Positions 32,831 to 43,900 of a stretch of DNA of 57,453 nt are shown here, piece after piece; the stretch's first letter is position 1, and each line of letters starts with the position of its first letter. Under the pieces are notes generated by a model. The model saw nothing but the letters and a program-made list of their open reading frames with translations, made no database searches and had not been told where the DNA came from. Made by a program: the position numbers and the translations under genes. This DNA is from Terfezia claveryi (lineage: Eukaryota > Ascomycota > Pezizomycetes > Pezizales > Pezizaceae). Location of the stretch: positions 1 through 57,453 of the forward strand of contig WHUX01000289.1 in NCBI GenBank assembly GCA_015179025.1, read 5' to 3'.

Positions 32831-33261
32831 TATTTAGCTAGATTTAGATATTATCATGAGAATCAAGACATTTTTGGAAATGCATAAAATGCAGGTACGA
32901 GAGTAAAAGAGTACAGTATCATTGACAACAGTGAGGAGAGGGTATTGTGCCTTCAGATGGTTACAGGTAATAAGCTTGCAATCACAACGTGAGGAGGGAC
33001 TAGTCTGCCTTCTGAAAGGCACAAGTAATAGGCTCGCAATCATAATGTTGAGTTGGGTGAAACAGTGTTAGAAGCGGATGTGTGAAGAGGAAGACATTGG
33101 GAATAGGGCATACAACGTCCCATTACATATTGTGAGAGTGCGAGGCAAGATTGAATTGTAAGTATCAATGTTGTAGGAAGTGCGTTATGTGAGAGAAATC
33201 TTGTTGTAACGCGGAGTTTTGCAAATTGGCGTTGTGTGCAGCAAGCTAAAATCTTTCTGAT

Positions 33262-34545
33262 ATTCATGGGGAAGGTTGGAGATTATAATATTGATGACCT
33301 GCATCTCGGATAGTTTGGCATAATTGTTAAGCCTATCTACCTCCATTAGATAATCCAAGATAGAACCAGTCTTTTTTAACGCTGCTAGGTTATGATACGC
33401 TCAATCTGCCTGGTAGTGGTCCCCATAATATAGTTCCATGGCTTCCTTAACCTCCTTCCAAATATGATACTTAACTTGGTTAGCCTTCCACCAATCCAAT
33501 GCTTTTCCATCCATTGATAACCCAACATATACTAGCTTCTGGTCTTCATTTCAGGTGAGAGTGATGAGAAAGTAATCATCCATTTGAAGGATCCAGCCTT
33601 TGAGATACATTCGTTCCCCTTTAAATTTATTTAGGGGTGGTGCTTTTCCTGCTATGTACTTATCTTCAAAGATCCCAAGTCCTACTGGAGGTGGTAGCGG
33701 AGGAGTAGGGTCTCTGGGTCGTCGTTGTTCTGCTGGTAGTAGAGGAGGTGGTGGCATACCTCCTGCTGCTTGCTCGAGTCTTTATGCTGTATTTGCGGGA
33801 GGATGTATAGGCTGAGAAGCCTGTACTTGTCGTTCTACCCTTTCAAGTCGATCTTGAAAGCGAGTAAATTGTCCTCTTATACTATTGAATTATCCTTTTA
33901 TGCCAGTGAATTGTCCTTCAATACTAGCAAACCTTTACTGATATTGGTCATGGTAAAAGTCAGCTTGTCCTTTAAGATATCGAAGGTTATAGTGACTTGT
34001 CTAAAACTCCTTTGTTTGGTTCTCTTGTCAGAAATAATAAAATTCTGGATCTGTGACAGGGCGCTTTATGTATCATTCGATAATTGTGCATGTTTGTTAG
34101 CAGCAGCATTAGCTGTATTCTGGATATCTGCTGCACTCCACTGAATGAATTCGGTATGTACTGTCTGTGTCTGTTGTAGCTGTTGTACTTGTACGACTGC
34201 AGCTTGCTTTTCTACCTCTAAATGCTGAACTTGTGCCTTCATGGCAGCGTATCCAGGATCAATGGGAGTTTGGTGGTGAGCTGCTGGTCGCTTGCCCTTA
34301 GTGGAGGGTTTTGGATTAGTAGATAGAGCTACTGATGGAGCGACTGATTGTATAATAGGTTCTGGAGAGGAGGAGGATATTGATCTGAGTCCTATTTGTT
34401 GACTGGGGCGCCCCAGTTTCCTGAAACTATGGAATCTGGAATGAGGGAGCATAGTATTGTTCGATAAATTGTTTAGCTCATTGTTGTGCCTGGACAATGC
34501 TATCATTGTCAGTGTCAGCCATAGGCTCATCAGAGGCTTCACCAA
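33262..34545 (-). pseudogene. gag: Gypsy 3 Gag, N-terminal and capsid part
   Basis: The piece 34545-34066 has a Pro/Ser linker and a Gln-rich coiled coil (VQHLEVEKQAAVVQVQQLQQ). The piece 33757-33551 reads FEDKYIAGKAPPLNKFKGER and YLKGWILQMDDYFLITLT, the typical start of a Ty3 capsid domain. Downstream, about 33540-33265, the frame reads MDGKALDWWKANQVKYHIWK, then YLMEVDRLNNYAKLSEMQVI, before the insert. Stops and frame changes occur. The start codon is uncertain. Confidence 0.65.
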
Positions 34546-34625
34546 GTAATCCTCTCAACATTGACATAGTTGTAGGGGATCGTAGGGTATTGGTGTCTAT
34601 AGAGGTGTATAGACAAATGGTGTAA

Positions 34626-35237
34626 TGTTACAGGCGAGCTGTAACTATGGGAATACTTCGGAGGAAAGGATAGATAATAGTGAAGCAAAGTATAAATGCA
34701 GCTATAACTCGGGTGTAATGCAGACTCGATAAGAGTAAAGCTATATGAGACTTAGAACACTGCTTGGGTCTTATTGTATTAACTATATAAAAGCAGTAGG
34801 TTATATAGAAGCTTAGATCTGATAATGAATAATCAGATCTGGATGATGCTTCCTATAATAGCTTAGTAGCATTGACGTCTAGTCATTACCTAGATAGGTA
34901 ACCACTTTCCAATTAGGAACACTACAGTCTGATATACATTGATTAGGCAGCCTGAACTTCAATGCATTGCAGTCAGGCTGACATACAGGACCTGAACTCG
35001 GGTACATCCAATAATGATACCTGAATGACAAATATAAGAATATAATGGAAACATATCGAAGAGAGTACATATATGAGATATATTATTAAAGGTCATATAC
35101 TTCCATTATCCAATCCCTTTAATGCCATTCCTTAGACGCACTATGATATCTGTATGGGTGATCAAGCCAAGACAGTTAGCCGTAGTAGGTTATTGGTTAT
35201 TCCAGGGGAGGGTGGGTCTTTTATCTAAGCTACAATA
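34626..35237 (-). repeat. Gypsy 3 LTR, right copy (5' LTR)
   Basis: Starts TGTTACAGG and ends TACAATA, aligned to the left copy without apparent large gaps. It contains TATATAAAAG-like promoter sequence shared with the other copies. The expected primer-binding site to its left (about 34600-34625) does not show an obvious TGG start. Confidence 0.92.
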
Positions 35238-35242
35238 TTAGT

Positions 35243-36445
35243 CGGCACTCAAAAAAATCAAGGCTCTGGAAGGTAAGGGTAAAAGGGCTGTGGACGTGAA
35301 AGGACAGGGATCAGCCAGCTAAAGGGGAAGAGAGGCAGGCCCTATAATTAGAAAAAAGACCTCCGCGGCTAAGAACAATGTTAAGGAGGTGATGGTCGAC
35401 GATTAGGAGGAGGTGCAGGAACTAACTCTGGTAACCAGAAAGGTCCCTGCAGCTAAGAAGACTGTGAAGGAGGTGCAGGCACCAATCCCGGTAACTAAAT
35501 GGAGGGTCACTCCATCAAGGAAGTATGTGAAGCAAGTACAGGTATTATCATCATTATTATCATTATAATTATCATCATTGTCATTGTTATCGGAGAAGAA
35601 GGAGTAGGAGGAGCAAGAGGAGGAGGAAGAGGAGGAAGAGGAGTAAGAGAAGGATGATAAGGGAGAGGAGGAAATGGAGGAGGAGGAGGTGTAGGAGGAG
35701 GTGCAGGAGGAGGTGCAGGAGGAGATTCAGGAGGAAGCACCTGTAATCAAAACAAAACTTCGAAAGGCCATGAAGGAAGTTGAGGTAGCAGAGGAGGAGG
35801 AGGTTGTGGAGGAAGCACCAGTAATTCAAAGGAAGGTGTGCAATACGAAGAAGGATGTTAGGAAGGTAGAGAAAGTAGTTGAGGAGGAGTCGGTAGTGGA
35901 GGATACTTACAAGGAGGCTAGATATAGTAAGAGGCAAGTGAAGGGTGGCAATAAGCCTGCTAAGGGAACAGCTGCAAGGGTACAACAGAAAACACAAGTG
36001 ACCAAAAAGATAGCTGTTGTGATAGAGGATGACTCCAAAGCGAAGAGGACATGGCAAATAAGGGAGGGTCCCAAAACTCAAGTAGCCAAAAGACGGAAGG
36101 CTGAGATAGAGGTCCCTGCTAAGGAGGAAGAGGAGGATACTAGGAGGCAGAGGGAATAGAGGAGGAGGAGGCAGTGGTGGAGGAGGAGGTAGAGGACAGT
36201 AATGAGGAGAAGCAGGCTGGGGCTGGGAATCATGGCAAGGGTAATATGAGGGATGCTAAGGGGAAGGGTAAGGGAATACAAGCCAAAGCCAAAGCTACCA
36301 AAACCAAGGCAACTACTGCCAAACCAACTGAAACCAAGGCCACGGGGTAAAGATCAAGACCACGGGGGTCAAGGCCAAGACAGAGGGCAAGGAGAGGGTT
36401 ATGAAGGGTAGCCTAAAAAAGGGTAGAAAAGCAAAGGGGCCCTAA
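35243..36445 (+). pseudogene. Unknown gene, 3' half, beyond gypsy 3
   Basis: After the right copy of the target duplication the frame continues exactly in phase with 17680-18232. It reads ALKKIKALEGKGKRAVDVKG, then KTVKEVQAPIPVTK-type segments, an Asp/Glu-rich tract coded by GAG/GGA repeats (35590-35735), a long open stretch (35701-36159) rich in Lys, Glu and Val (EEAPVIKTKLRKAMKEVEV, EEAPVIQRKVCNTKKDVRKV), and a Lys/Ala/Thr-rich tail to the TAA at 36443. One frame change at about 36160 lies in a GAG repeat. The C-terminal half resembles a disordered, highly charged nuclear tail. No enzyme domain is seen. Confidence 0.55.
35540..35735 (+). repeat. ATT/ATC then GAG/GGA microsatellite tract
   Basis: An ATTATC-type tract (35540-35590) is followed by about 140 bp of nearly pure AGGAGG-type purines. 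It lies in the coding frame of the split gene and has probably expanded the Glu-rich part. The ATT part introduces a stop. Confidence 0.8.
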
Positions 36446-36975
36446 GGGTATGGTATTGGCTACTGGAAGTAGGGGGATAAATGATGAGAAGTATGTTGTG
36501 TTTTTGGATGTCGTGTTTTTGTATTTTGTGTTTTTGTGCTTTGTATCTTTAGGCTTTATGTTTTTGGACTTTATGTTTTGATGTTATGGTACTTTGTGAA
36601 GGACTAGATGTTGTGATTCTTTTTTTTTTTTTTTAAAAGAGTCCATACTTGGCTAGATGTTGTGAGGGTGTGGATGAGCAGGGTCTTGGTTATTTTTCTT
36701 GATTTTTTAAATATAAATGTGATGATATGTATGCAAGTTAGGTAGATATGCAATAGGATTTGGGTCGGAGCGCTGAAACCTATCTAATTGTGAAACATGA
36801 CTGACTACATGCACACAGAGCAGTCCATGGTAGTCATCATTAGTATATATGCAGATAAAAGACTTAAAGACAACCACAATATCTATCTATGCCCTTAGAA
36901 GACTCAAGACTTCACAATGGCGACAACATGAAAGCCCATGAAAATAAAAGGGAAGAGTAAGAAGTCTTCCACTAA
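36446..36975. other. T-rich intergenic stretch
   Basis: Downstream of the split gene. It holds a TGTTTTTG-type degenerate repeat (36495-36590) and a 16-base T run at about 36609. It is not coding on either strand. The T run could be a poly(A) tail of a minus-strand retroelement fragment, but nothing on its right looks like one. Confidence 0.5.
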
Positions 36976-37820
36976 GTAAGCTGGCAGTAAGAGTAACCTC
37001 CAGTGAGATCGAGGCAAACGTCCCGCAGTTTCTGAGAGAGCTAATCATGATACCAACCTCTTGACGTTCAAGGACAAGACGTAAGGAATAGACAGCGCAA
37101 GTAGTCCAATGGGTATTTACGTGTGTTCTAATGTTATTATATATATATATCTAACAAATTAAGTAAGTTATTATAGTCCATCATCGTTCAAGTCTACAAT
37201 CAACTTTCCAAAGGTAGGAGCATAAAAAGCAGATCCAGGAGACTCATACTTACATGGTTGTTTCGCATAGCAAACTCAGCCGCAAACCCTCGCTTGGTCT
37301 GCCAGGTCCACTGGGGATCTAGCAAAAAGATCAGCTATAACCCGTAATTCTAGCTCCATAATTTTTGGGGCACCGAATGTAAGCCAATCTTTCAAAGAAA
37401 ATATTAAGGATATTTGATTTCTACTTACATTATATTATAGCGGCATGTGGAAGCTTCTTCTCCATCCATTCGGGTATTGGCAAACTCTGCGTCTGAGTCA
37501 GGACCCTCACCAATACTACTGAGTGCACAAAGACGATTATCACCCCCACCAAAGCTACGATCTTCACCCTCACTACTTGGGGCACTACTTGGGTCCCCAC
37601 CTCTGCTACTAGATACATAGGATGCTACCAGGATGGTAGTGAACATGGGGGATAATAATTCCAACAGGTCCAAGAAGTGACTAACAGGTGCCAGGGAAAA
37701 GGAATGGTGAAATAGGAGCTTCACACAGCTTGAAGGGGTAACAAAAGCAGTTGTCAGTAATACTGCAAACCGCATACCATCCATCCTTAGGATGCGAATT
37801 ACCACCGAAAAATGGATCAA
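36976..37820 (-). other. Candidate exons of an unidentified minus-strand gene
   Basis: Three protein-like open segments are separated by intron-like sequence. One is 37645-37426 (YVSSSRGGDPSSAPSSEGED, then AEFANTRMDGEEAS), ending at GTAAGTAG. One is about 37360-37258 (LLDPQWTWQTKRGFAAEFAM), ending CAT then GTAAGTATG. One is about 37045-36980 (LSQKLRDVCLDLTGGYSYCQ, ending LT and TAG) after ATGATTAG. The two GTAAGT donors are good fungal 5' splice sites, but the phases do not all join cleanly. No family recognised. It lies just downstream of the pogo gene on the same strand and may belong to another relic. Confidence 0.3.
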
Positions 37821-37827
37821 TTTGCAT

Positions 37828-39726
37828 TTAGATACATTTCGAGCGAGATCTAGTTACACGAGAGTGCGGAGTAGATGGGGTAGATGGAATATGAATAAGA
37901 GACCTCCGAGAGGGCCCTGTAAGAGGTGAAGGAAGGGTACGAGGGGTAATACCCCTCCAGGAGGGGTGTAATGGGGTAGAAACAGTGATAATAGACAAGG
38001 TAGAAGTAGTAGAAGAAGAAGTGGTTGAATTAGTGTTCCATGCCTCCAATTCATTATCAGATACCTCAATAACTACCGGAGATTGGATTGTAACCTTCTT
38101 GGTCTTGGTGGAACGACTTGGAGGTGCTTGACCGGCTGCTTGTTTTGCCTTCCTTTTCTCCGCCGCTTGAGCTCGCTTTAAATCTGCTGCAGCTCGCTCC
38201 TGATATAACCTAGCCAATGTTTTTCCATCAATTACTTCACCATAACCCTTCCCAATATGCCTCTTATCCTTAGGAGCTGCCAACTTAACTGTTTCCTGCC
38301 ATTTGCAGAAAGTAACTCATTCAAGGTCCCGATCCTTATCTGCTGCAATCCCAAAGCGCTCCAACTATTCAATAATATCCAAAAGCTCTGCTTTATCTAT
38401 AGGAGCCTTCCCTTTCAACATAAGTTTAGCCTGTCGGGTTTGGCGGAGAAGATCACTCGAGTTCTTTGGAGTTGCAGTTACTGTAGTGCGAGGAGGTGAT
38501 GAAGGATTTGAGACATATCCGTACGAGATATTATCTAGTACATATCGGGCATTAAATGGAATTAAACCTGCACCACGCCAACCCACTGCAATTTTCTCTT
38601 TCGTATATGTTGCCTTTCGAGCCTCAACTAATAATGGAAGAAAATTGTCCTTCTAAATAGAAAAAAATGAGAAACGAGTCGTTCGATCCACTACTTTCCC
38701 ATAGGCCTTTTGTAGAGGAGAAAAAAGACCGACATCTAAAGGATGAAGCAAATGGGTACTATGTGGTGGCAAACAGTATGGCTTGATATTGACTTCATCA
38801 CAATACTTAATGAATTCCAAAGTAATGTGTGAATCGTGTCCATCGATAATCAGGAGCCTGAGGTGGTAAGGGGATATTGCAGTAACCAGTGGCTTTGTTA
38901 TTTGATCAAAATGCTTAAGCCATTCCATTCCTAGCTTGCGACTTGTCTACCCTTTTGCAGAAATTGCAAATAGGTATTCTGCTGCTTCAGAATCTTCCTT
39001 TAAATACTGATACCATCCCATATATCTTTTTCGACCCTTATAAATAATCAAGGGTGGTAATACCATTCCATTCCAACAAATAGTCTCAATAACTGTAATT
39101 AGCTCTCGATTTCCATCTTGTGCAAGCTTGCCAGTTATTCCTCTTCCTCGCCGTCCACAAATAACTTTGCATCGATCTGACTTGCCCATCATAAAGCCCT
39201 TTTCATCCATATTAAACCACATATCTTCTGGAATATCAATTTTTCGGATAAGTCCACCTAGCCTCCGAAAGTAATCGGCTATAATCTTAAGATCACTAGC
39301 TTTGATATGCTTCTTATCGAATGCGGAGGAGAACTTTGCAACTAAATGAGGATGTCGGTTAAGGAATCTTGTACTCCAATTCTTGCCAATAACTTGATCC
39401 AGATTATCGAGTTGATCTCGCAAGATCATCACTGCTTCTCGTACATGCTCAATTCGGGATGGAAAGCCTTCAACCTCTAGCCGATATATCCACCGTACAA
39501 TAGCACGCTCCTCCGCTGCCGTTATGAGTTGCTGGTCTTCATGTGCTGCCACTCTGGTTTTTCCTCCCTGAAAACGATGTTGTAAGGTAGTATAAGCAAT
39601 ACCATTGATATCGGCAGCCTTGCGGATCGATGGGTAGAGTCTAGACCGCAGTCCTTTAAGTGCGCAAGCTATAGATGACTCCTTCTGATCCTCCGACTTG
39701 AGCTTTCTAGTCTTTACTCGACCCAT
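37828..39726 (-). pseudogene. pogo/Tigger-type transposase (CENP-B N-terminus, DDE)
   Basis: One frame of 633 codons from ATG 39726 (MGRVKTRKLKSEDQKESS) to 37828, broken by four in-frame stops at 38947, 38653, 38365 (TAG) and 38317 (TGA). N-terminus: psq-type helix-turn-helix (SIRKAADINGIAYTTLQHRF) and CENP-B-like DNA-binding half (RAIVRWIYRLEVEGFPSRIE, FLNRHPHLVAKFS). Catalytic core: FNMDEKGFMM (first Asp), LLIIDGHDSHIT (second Asp), STHLLHPLDVGLFSPLQKAY (third Asp). The C-terminal tail is basic then Ser/Thr-rich. The first stop replaces the Trp usual after AKG. Flanking TIRs were not located. Confidence 0.9.
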
Positions 39727-39995
39727 TTGTTACTTTCTATAGGCTACTCAGCCCTCAAAAAAACTTAGCTAATATTCACACATTATTGGTAGGTCACACA
39801 TACCAGTCGTTCAATTCTCCGTTAAATCCAGTGCTCTAAGTAGTCAATCTTAAGGACGAAGTGTTGTTGAACTGTAAACTCCAGCGTTGCCCCGCCTGCC
39901 CTGCATTTGTTGGTCATAGACCCCTGTCGCTACCCTTGTCTCTAGCGCGTGGGGGCCGATCCACATCCCTGTGGTAATCCGCATCCTAAAGATGC
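39727..39995. other. Non-coding stretch upstream of the pogo gene
   Basis: Expected to hold the pogo 5' leader and TIR, but I could not find a matching inverted repeat on the far side. Sequence is unremarkable. Confidence 0.4.
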
Positions 39996-40184
39996 ATGGT
40001 AAAGATGATCACATTGTTTGAGGAGCCATTGCCAGATGCTGAGGGTACGGAATGTATCTTGGTAAGGATATGGAAGGACGCTGAGGTAGAATGTAGAGTT
40101 GATGAAGAGCATATGCGTAAAATTGATACCTATGTTAGTGAAAGCCAAAGTATCTGCTTTGAGATACAAATAATGATTAATTAG
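39996..40184 (+). CDS. Hypothetical 62-residue ORF
   Basis: ATG 39996 to TAG 40184. It reads MVKMITLFEEPLPDAEGTEC, then VRIWKDAEVECRVDEEHMRK. The composition is acidic and protein-like, with no repeat bias. No domain recognised. It ends 9 bp before the TACATCAG terminus at 40193. It may be the tail of a decayed gene rather than a complete one. Confidence 0.3.
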   Translation: MVKMITLFEEPLPDAEGTECILVRIWKDAEVECRVDEEHMRKIDTYVSESQSICFEIQIMIN

Positions 40185-40192
40185 TTATGGAG

Positions 40193-40610
40193 TACATCAG
40201 CAAAGAAATTTTGGCGTCTGGATGCCTTACAGAGGTGTCTAGACACCACTATTTCTCTCCCTGCCCTTGCTGGCATCTCGGGCACCCTGTTCAAGCTCTT
40301 CCAACCCCTTGCCTCCCAGGGTACTGTGTGAGTACACTTTCAACCTTCTGCCTGCTATGGCATCCTGTACATACCTTTCTAACCCCTTGCCTCCAAAGGC
40401 ACCATGTGCGCATGCTTTCGATCTTGTGCCTGCCATGGCATTCTATATATATCTGTCTTACCCCTGTCTCCCAGGGTACCATGTACGTCTGCGCTCGACC
40501 TCGTGCCTACCATAGCATCCTGTACATACCTTTCTGACCCCTTGTCTCCCAGGGCACCATGTACGTACGCTTTCCACCTTCCGCCTCCCAGAGTACCCTA
40601 TGCATACCTT
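40193..40610. repeat. 77-78-bp minisatellite next to a MITE-like terminus
   Basis: It begins TACATCAGCAAAGAAATTTT followed by GGCGTCTGGATGCC, which resembles the MITE terminus at 4062. About 40 bp on is a palindrome GGTGTCTAGACACC. Then four copies of a 77-78-bp unit start CCCCTTGCCTCCCAGGG at 40305, 40383, 40461 and 40537. The frames stay open by chance. The right terminus of any element was not found. Confidence 0.75.
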
Positions 40611-40905
40611 GCCTCCTCCCCACGTTGTATCTTCACTATCTGTATTTTGAGCTCTAATTAGCCTACCTTTGCCATTACTTAAGCAAAGCTTATCTATGAG
40701 ATATTTCGCGAGAAGACAGGCCTAGTCTCGTGATGTCTTGAGTTGGGTTAGAATGGTATCTCTCCAACAGAATCATAATTATATTCTAACTCGCTATAAT
40801 ATTACAAATATTTCCGTGTTACAGCCAATGAAAAATCTTCACAGACCTCTCGAGACTTTCTAGCTATTTGTCTGATTTTATTGATACCCCTCTATTCTGC
40901 TCATC
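40611..40905. other. Non-coding stretch left of Plavaka-type gene 1
   Basis: The 3' flank of the transposase reading frame. No gene or clear repeat. Confidence 0.4.
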
Positions 40906-43900
40906 TCATTCACTGTAGAGCTCATTCCACATATTGAAATCAATCCTATTATTTACAAGCCACGAATTTCCTTCCTTTAACCTAACCAGATATGCCATCC
41001 CTTCTATATCTGTAATTCGTAATATATTCATGCCCTTCCCATTCTCCTACACCTCCATATGAACCATTCCTTCATCCCCACCTGGCTGGCTTGAACCTCG
41101 CACTTGAAGTAATGATACCAGAGCCACTTCATGGACCCTGTCAATATTATCCCGTATGCTGAATAGCCCTTTCAGTTTGCCAACAATTGTTCCATCAAGA
41201 TCACCCCTTGTATACTCCGAACATCCCTTTCGCCGCACCCACATCGAATCCACCCTGGGTTGACCTCGTTTGCGAAATGGTTGTCCTGCCATCTACCAGA
41301 TATTATGCGTCTGCCTGCCTTCGCCCTAGAATTGCGGCACCCCGACTGACAGCTGTGAATAATAGTGTGTCGGGAATCGTGCGACGTCTTCCAAATTCAC
41401 AGCTCCTGGTGAGCTACTGATGTTCTGCCTCAGGTATTGGTAAAAGCGTTCCGTAAACCGTACAATACCCAGCTTTGCCGTAAGCGTCTACATAGGTGTT
41501 CCATTTGGACTCTCCGAAGCTTGTTTGCTTCCAAACATTGGAGACAGTGCACTCTCTGCCGCCATCTCTATCTTGTCAAGGTCATTGCCACCCCATCTCC
41601 TGATGATAACAAGAATGTCCCTACCAAATTTATACTCCTTACTCCAAACCTCCATGTTTAGTACCCTTATTCACAACGCATATTCAACCATGATCCTATC
41701 CAGTATTTGCTCGCTTATATTCACATAGTTAGATCTCTGATAGGCATCCTTTAGAGGCTTATGTAAAGCCTCTGTAATATCGATGGAGTATTGAGGAAGG
41801 CTCCCAAATTCTTTGATTTGTATCCCATAGTGAGATAGCAGATGTAGGTTAGCAAAATTGAAATCGGCTTGGCATAGGACGTCCTGAATTACCTGTTGTC
41901 TCTCCTGTTATTCTTCAGTAGCTATTTTCCTTCTTTTGGTGGCGTTGAGCTCGAAATATTCATCTAGTTTAGCCTGACGTGCCTCAACTTGCTCAACTGC
42001 AAGCTCCCTTGAAGCCTCCTTCGCCATCTGATGATCCTTTTTGGTAGTCCGAAACTCACTGAAAACATGTATATTATCATGGAATTTCCAGAGATATAGA
42101 TCGATATAACGTATTATCTCGGGAGTGTGACTCCGGTATTGCGCCATAAGGTAGAAATCGATTATATATCATACATAGCGGATAGCTCTTTTGCTATCTG
42201 CTTTGGCAGCTGCTGAGAGACTTGGGATGTCTGTTATTGGATCATATAGTACGGCTGTCAAGCAAGCCAAAATGACATGATTAACTCCCCGCATTTCGGT
42301 ACTACTCCACATCGTAATCTGCCGATATCTCTTCTATGGCGGTTGATACCCCGGATATGGTGGGATCTGTTCCCAGATCCTATTGAACACCTCGATGCGC
42401 TGATGTTTGTTGAGAAAGTGCTCTATCCAATTCATGAGATGCTTAAGTATCTCAAGCAGAATGTTGTGAAGTATATCACTACGGACTAGGTGTGGTGGCT
42501 GGATACCTAGGTCTCATAGCTGTTCCCATAGTGCGTTCTCAATAGGCTTGATTCCAGCATCACCCAACCTATGCATATGTTAACTATGTGCCAATTATAT
42601 ACATAGTTATCAGCTACATACCTTTCAAGTTCCCTTGCTTAATATAGACTCTCATATTCCGTATAATTGTGTATAGCAAGTGGTTTCTTTGGTAGAATCC
42701 CAAGTTCCCATGGACTTGCAATACATACAGGGCACTGATTGGTTTTAATACCATGGATATTGACATTTTCCATATGGTCGGCAAGCCAGGTGGAAAGGAT
42801 TGGTATGTACTTCCTAACCTTCCCATCTCTACAGAGGATGTCAGACCTACCTGCCTATCAAAGTTGTCAATACATACTCTCATGGCACTATCGAGGATCG
42901 TGTATGTACTTAAAATATCTTTGTGAGGGGCGACAGGATACATGAAACAATCTGGTGTTGTACCCTTAGCACATCATATTCTTGCTCTTTTGTTGAGAAA
43001 CCTAGAATCTTATTGTTTCGCTTAGGGCCGACTGGCAAAAGGCCTATTAGGATCCACACTTGTGCTGATGGCTGATTCTGAATTTCCGCATGAATATTAC
43101 TAATACTCATAAACAAGGGCCATAATTTCTTGTCCCCAAAAAAATTTGTGAGGCAAGTTTGATCGGACGTCAAAAGTACTGGTACCAGTAATGTCCCAGT
43201 CAGAAGCATCTTCTACAGTCTTGTCAGCATCTGCACTTGTATTTGCTAGATAGGTTCTATAGTTGGGTTCTCTACTACCAATCACCAGTATTCATTTCGA
43301 TATATAACTGGTTACCTTCTTCATTGAAATCCTGAATCGGCACAAAAACAAGGTGTTTGCTATAGGCACATTACTGAAGTAGATATTGCACCATATCCTC
43401 AAGGTCTCTATAATAGAATGCACAGGCCTTTTGGAGGTGAAAGTCAACTGCTCCTTTTTGCCAGGCAAGTTGATCAATCATCTCACGCATTTTATTTCTC
43501 CATGTATATCCCGACTGAAAATGAACTCCATCACCTTCGGAATAACCTGGCAGTAGCAGATTTTGCTTAAAAAAATGATCAATATTAATTAATGAAGTCT
43601 TGCTCTTATGGAAGAAACTCACAAGCTTGTATTCGTATGCATTCTAGAAAGGTGATATCGGATTGAATTGAAGCCGCTGCAGATTGTTCAAAGATATTGT
43701 CGCAATAATCTTTCCAACCTCATACTCTGCTGGAAGAGATTGTGTAAGAGACTTCTGCCTTACCTCTTGAAACATACTATGGGGATCTAATAACGGATTT
43801 CAAACGTTAGAGCCCTATTCTTCCGGAGAATTTATAGCCTCGTACCATCCTCTACTTCCACACTAGCAGTCCCAAATTCCAAATTCCTTGACGACTGATC

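Larger units (their letters stand above)
31413..33261. mobile_element. 1.85-kb insertion in gypsy 3 gag, non-autonomous
   Basis: Gag coding stops at the left edge, CATCAGCAAAAATTTTC (31413), and at the right edge, whose reverse complement reads ATATCAGAAAGATTTTAGC (ending about 33261). The two edges form a degenerate inverted repeat similar to the TIR of the MITE at 4062. The TA duplication is not clear (TT left, TA right). The interior holds a 24-bp minisatellite and no transposase. Boundaries are approximate, placed by the change from capsid coding and the terminal likeness. Confidence 0.5.
18233..35237 (-). mobile_element. Full-length Ty3/gypsy element 3 with nested insertions
   Basis: Two direct 612-bp LTRs bound the element (18233-18844 and 34626-35237). 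They are flanked by TTAGC (18228-18232) and TTAGT (35238-35242), a 5-bp duplication with one C/T change. The minus-strand order is gag, protease, RT, RNase H, integrase, chromodomain. An 8.5-kb LINE block splits the integrase, and a 1.85-kb insert splits gag. Without these two the element would be about 6.6 kb. Pol is in one frame with nonsense codons only. It inserted in the same frame-preserved unknown gene found on both sides. Confidence 0.93.

Noticed and set aside
35587..36081. Leu-rich minus-strand ORF of 164 codons resembling a membrane protein
   Set aside because: Antisense of the GAG-repeat and Lys/Glu-rich frame of the split gene.
36609..36625. T run as the tail of a second LINE
   Set aside because: No LINE coding or 3' sequence lies to its right and no duplication was found.
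40239..40661. Several overlapping ORFs on both strands
   Set aside because: Generated by the 77-78-bp minisatellite.
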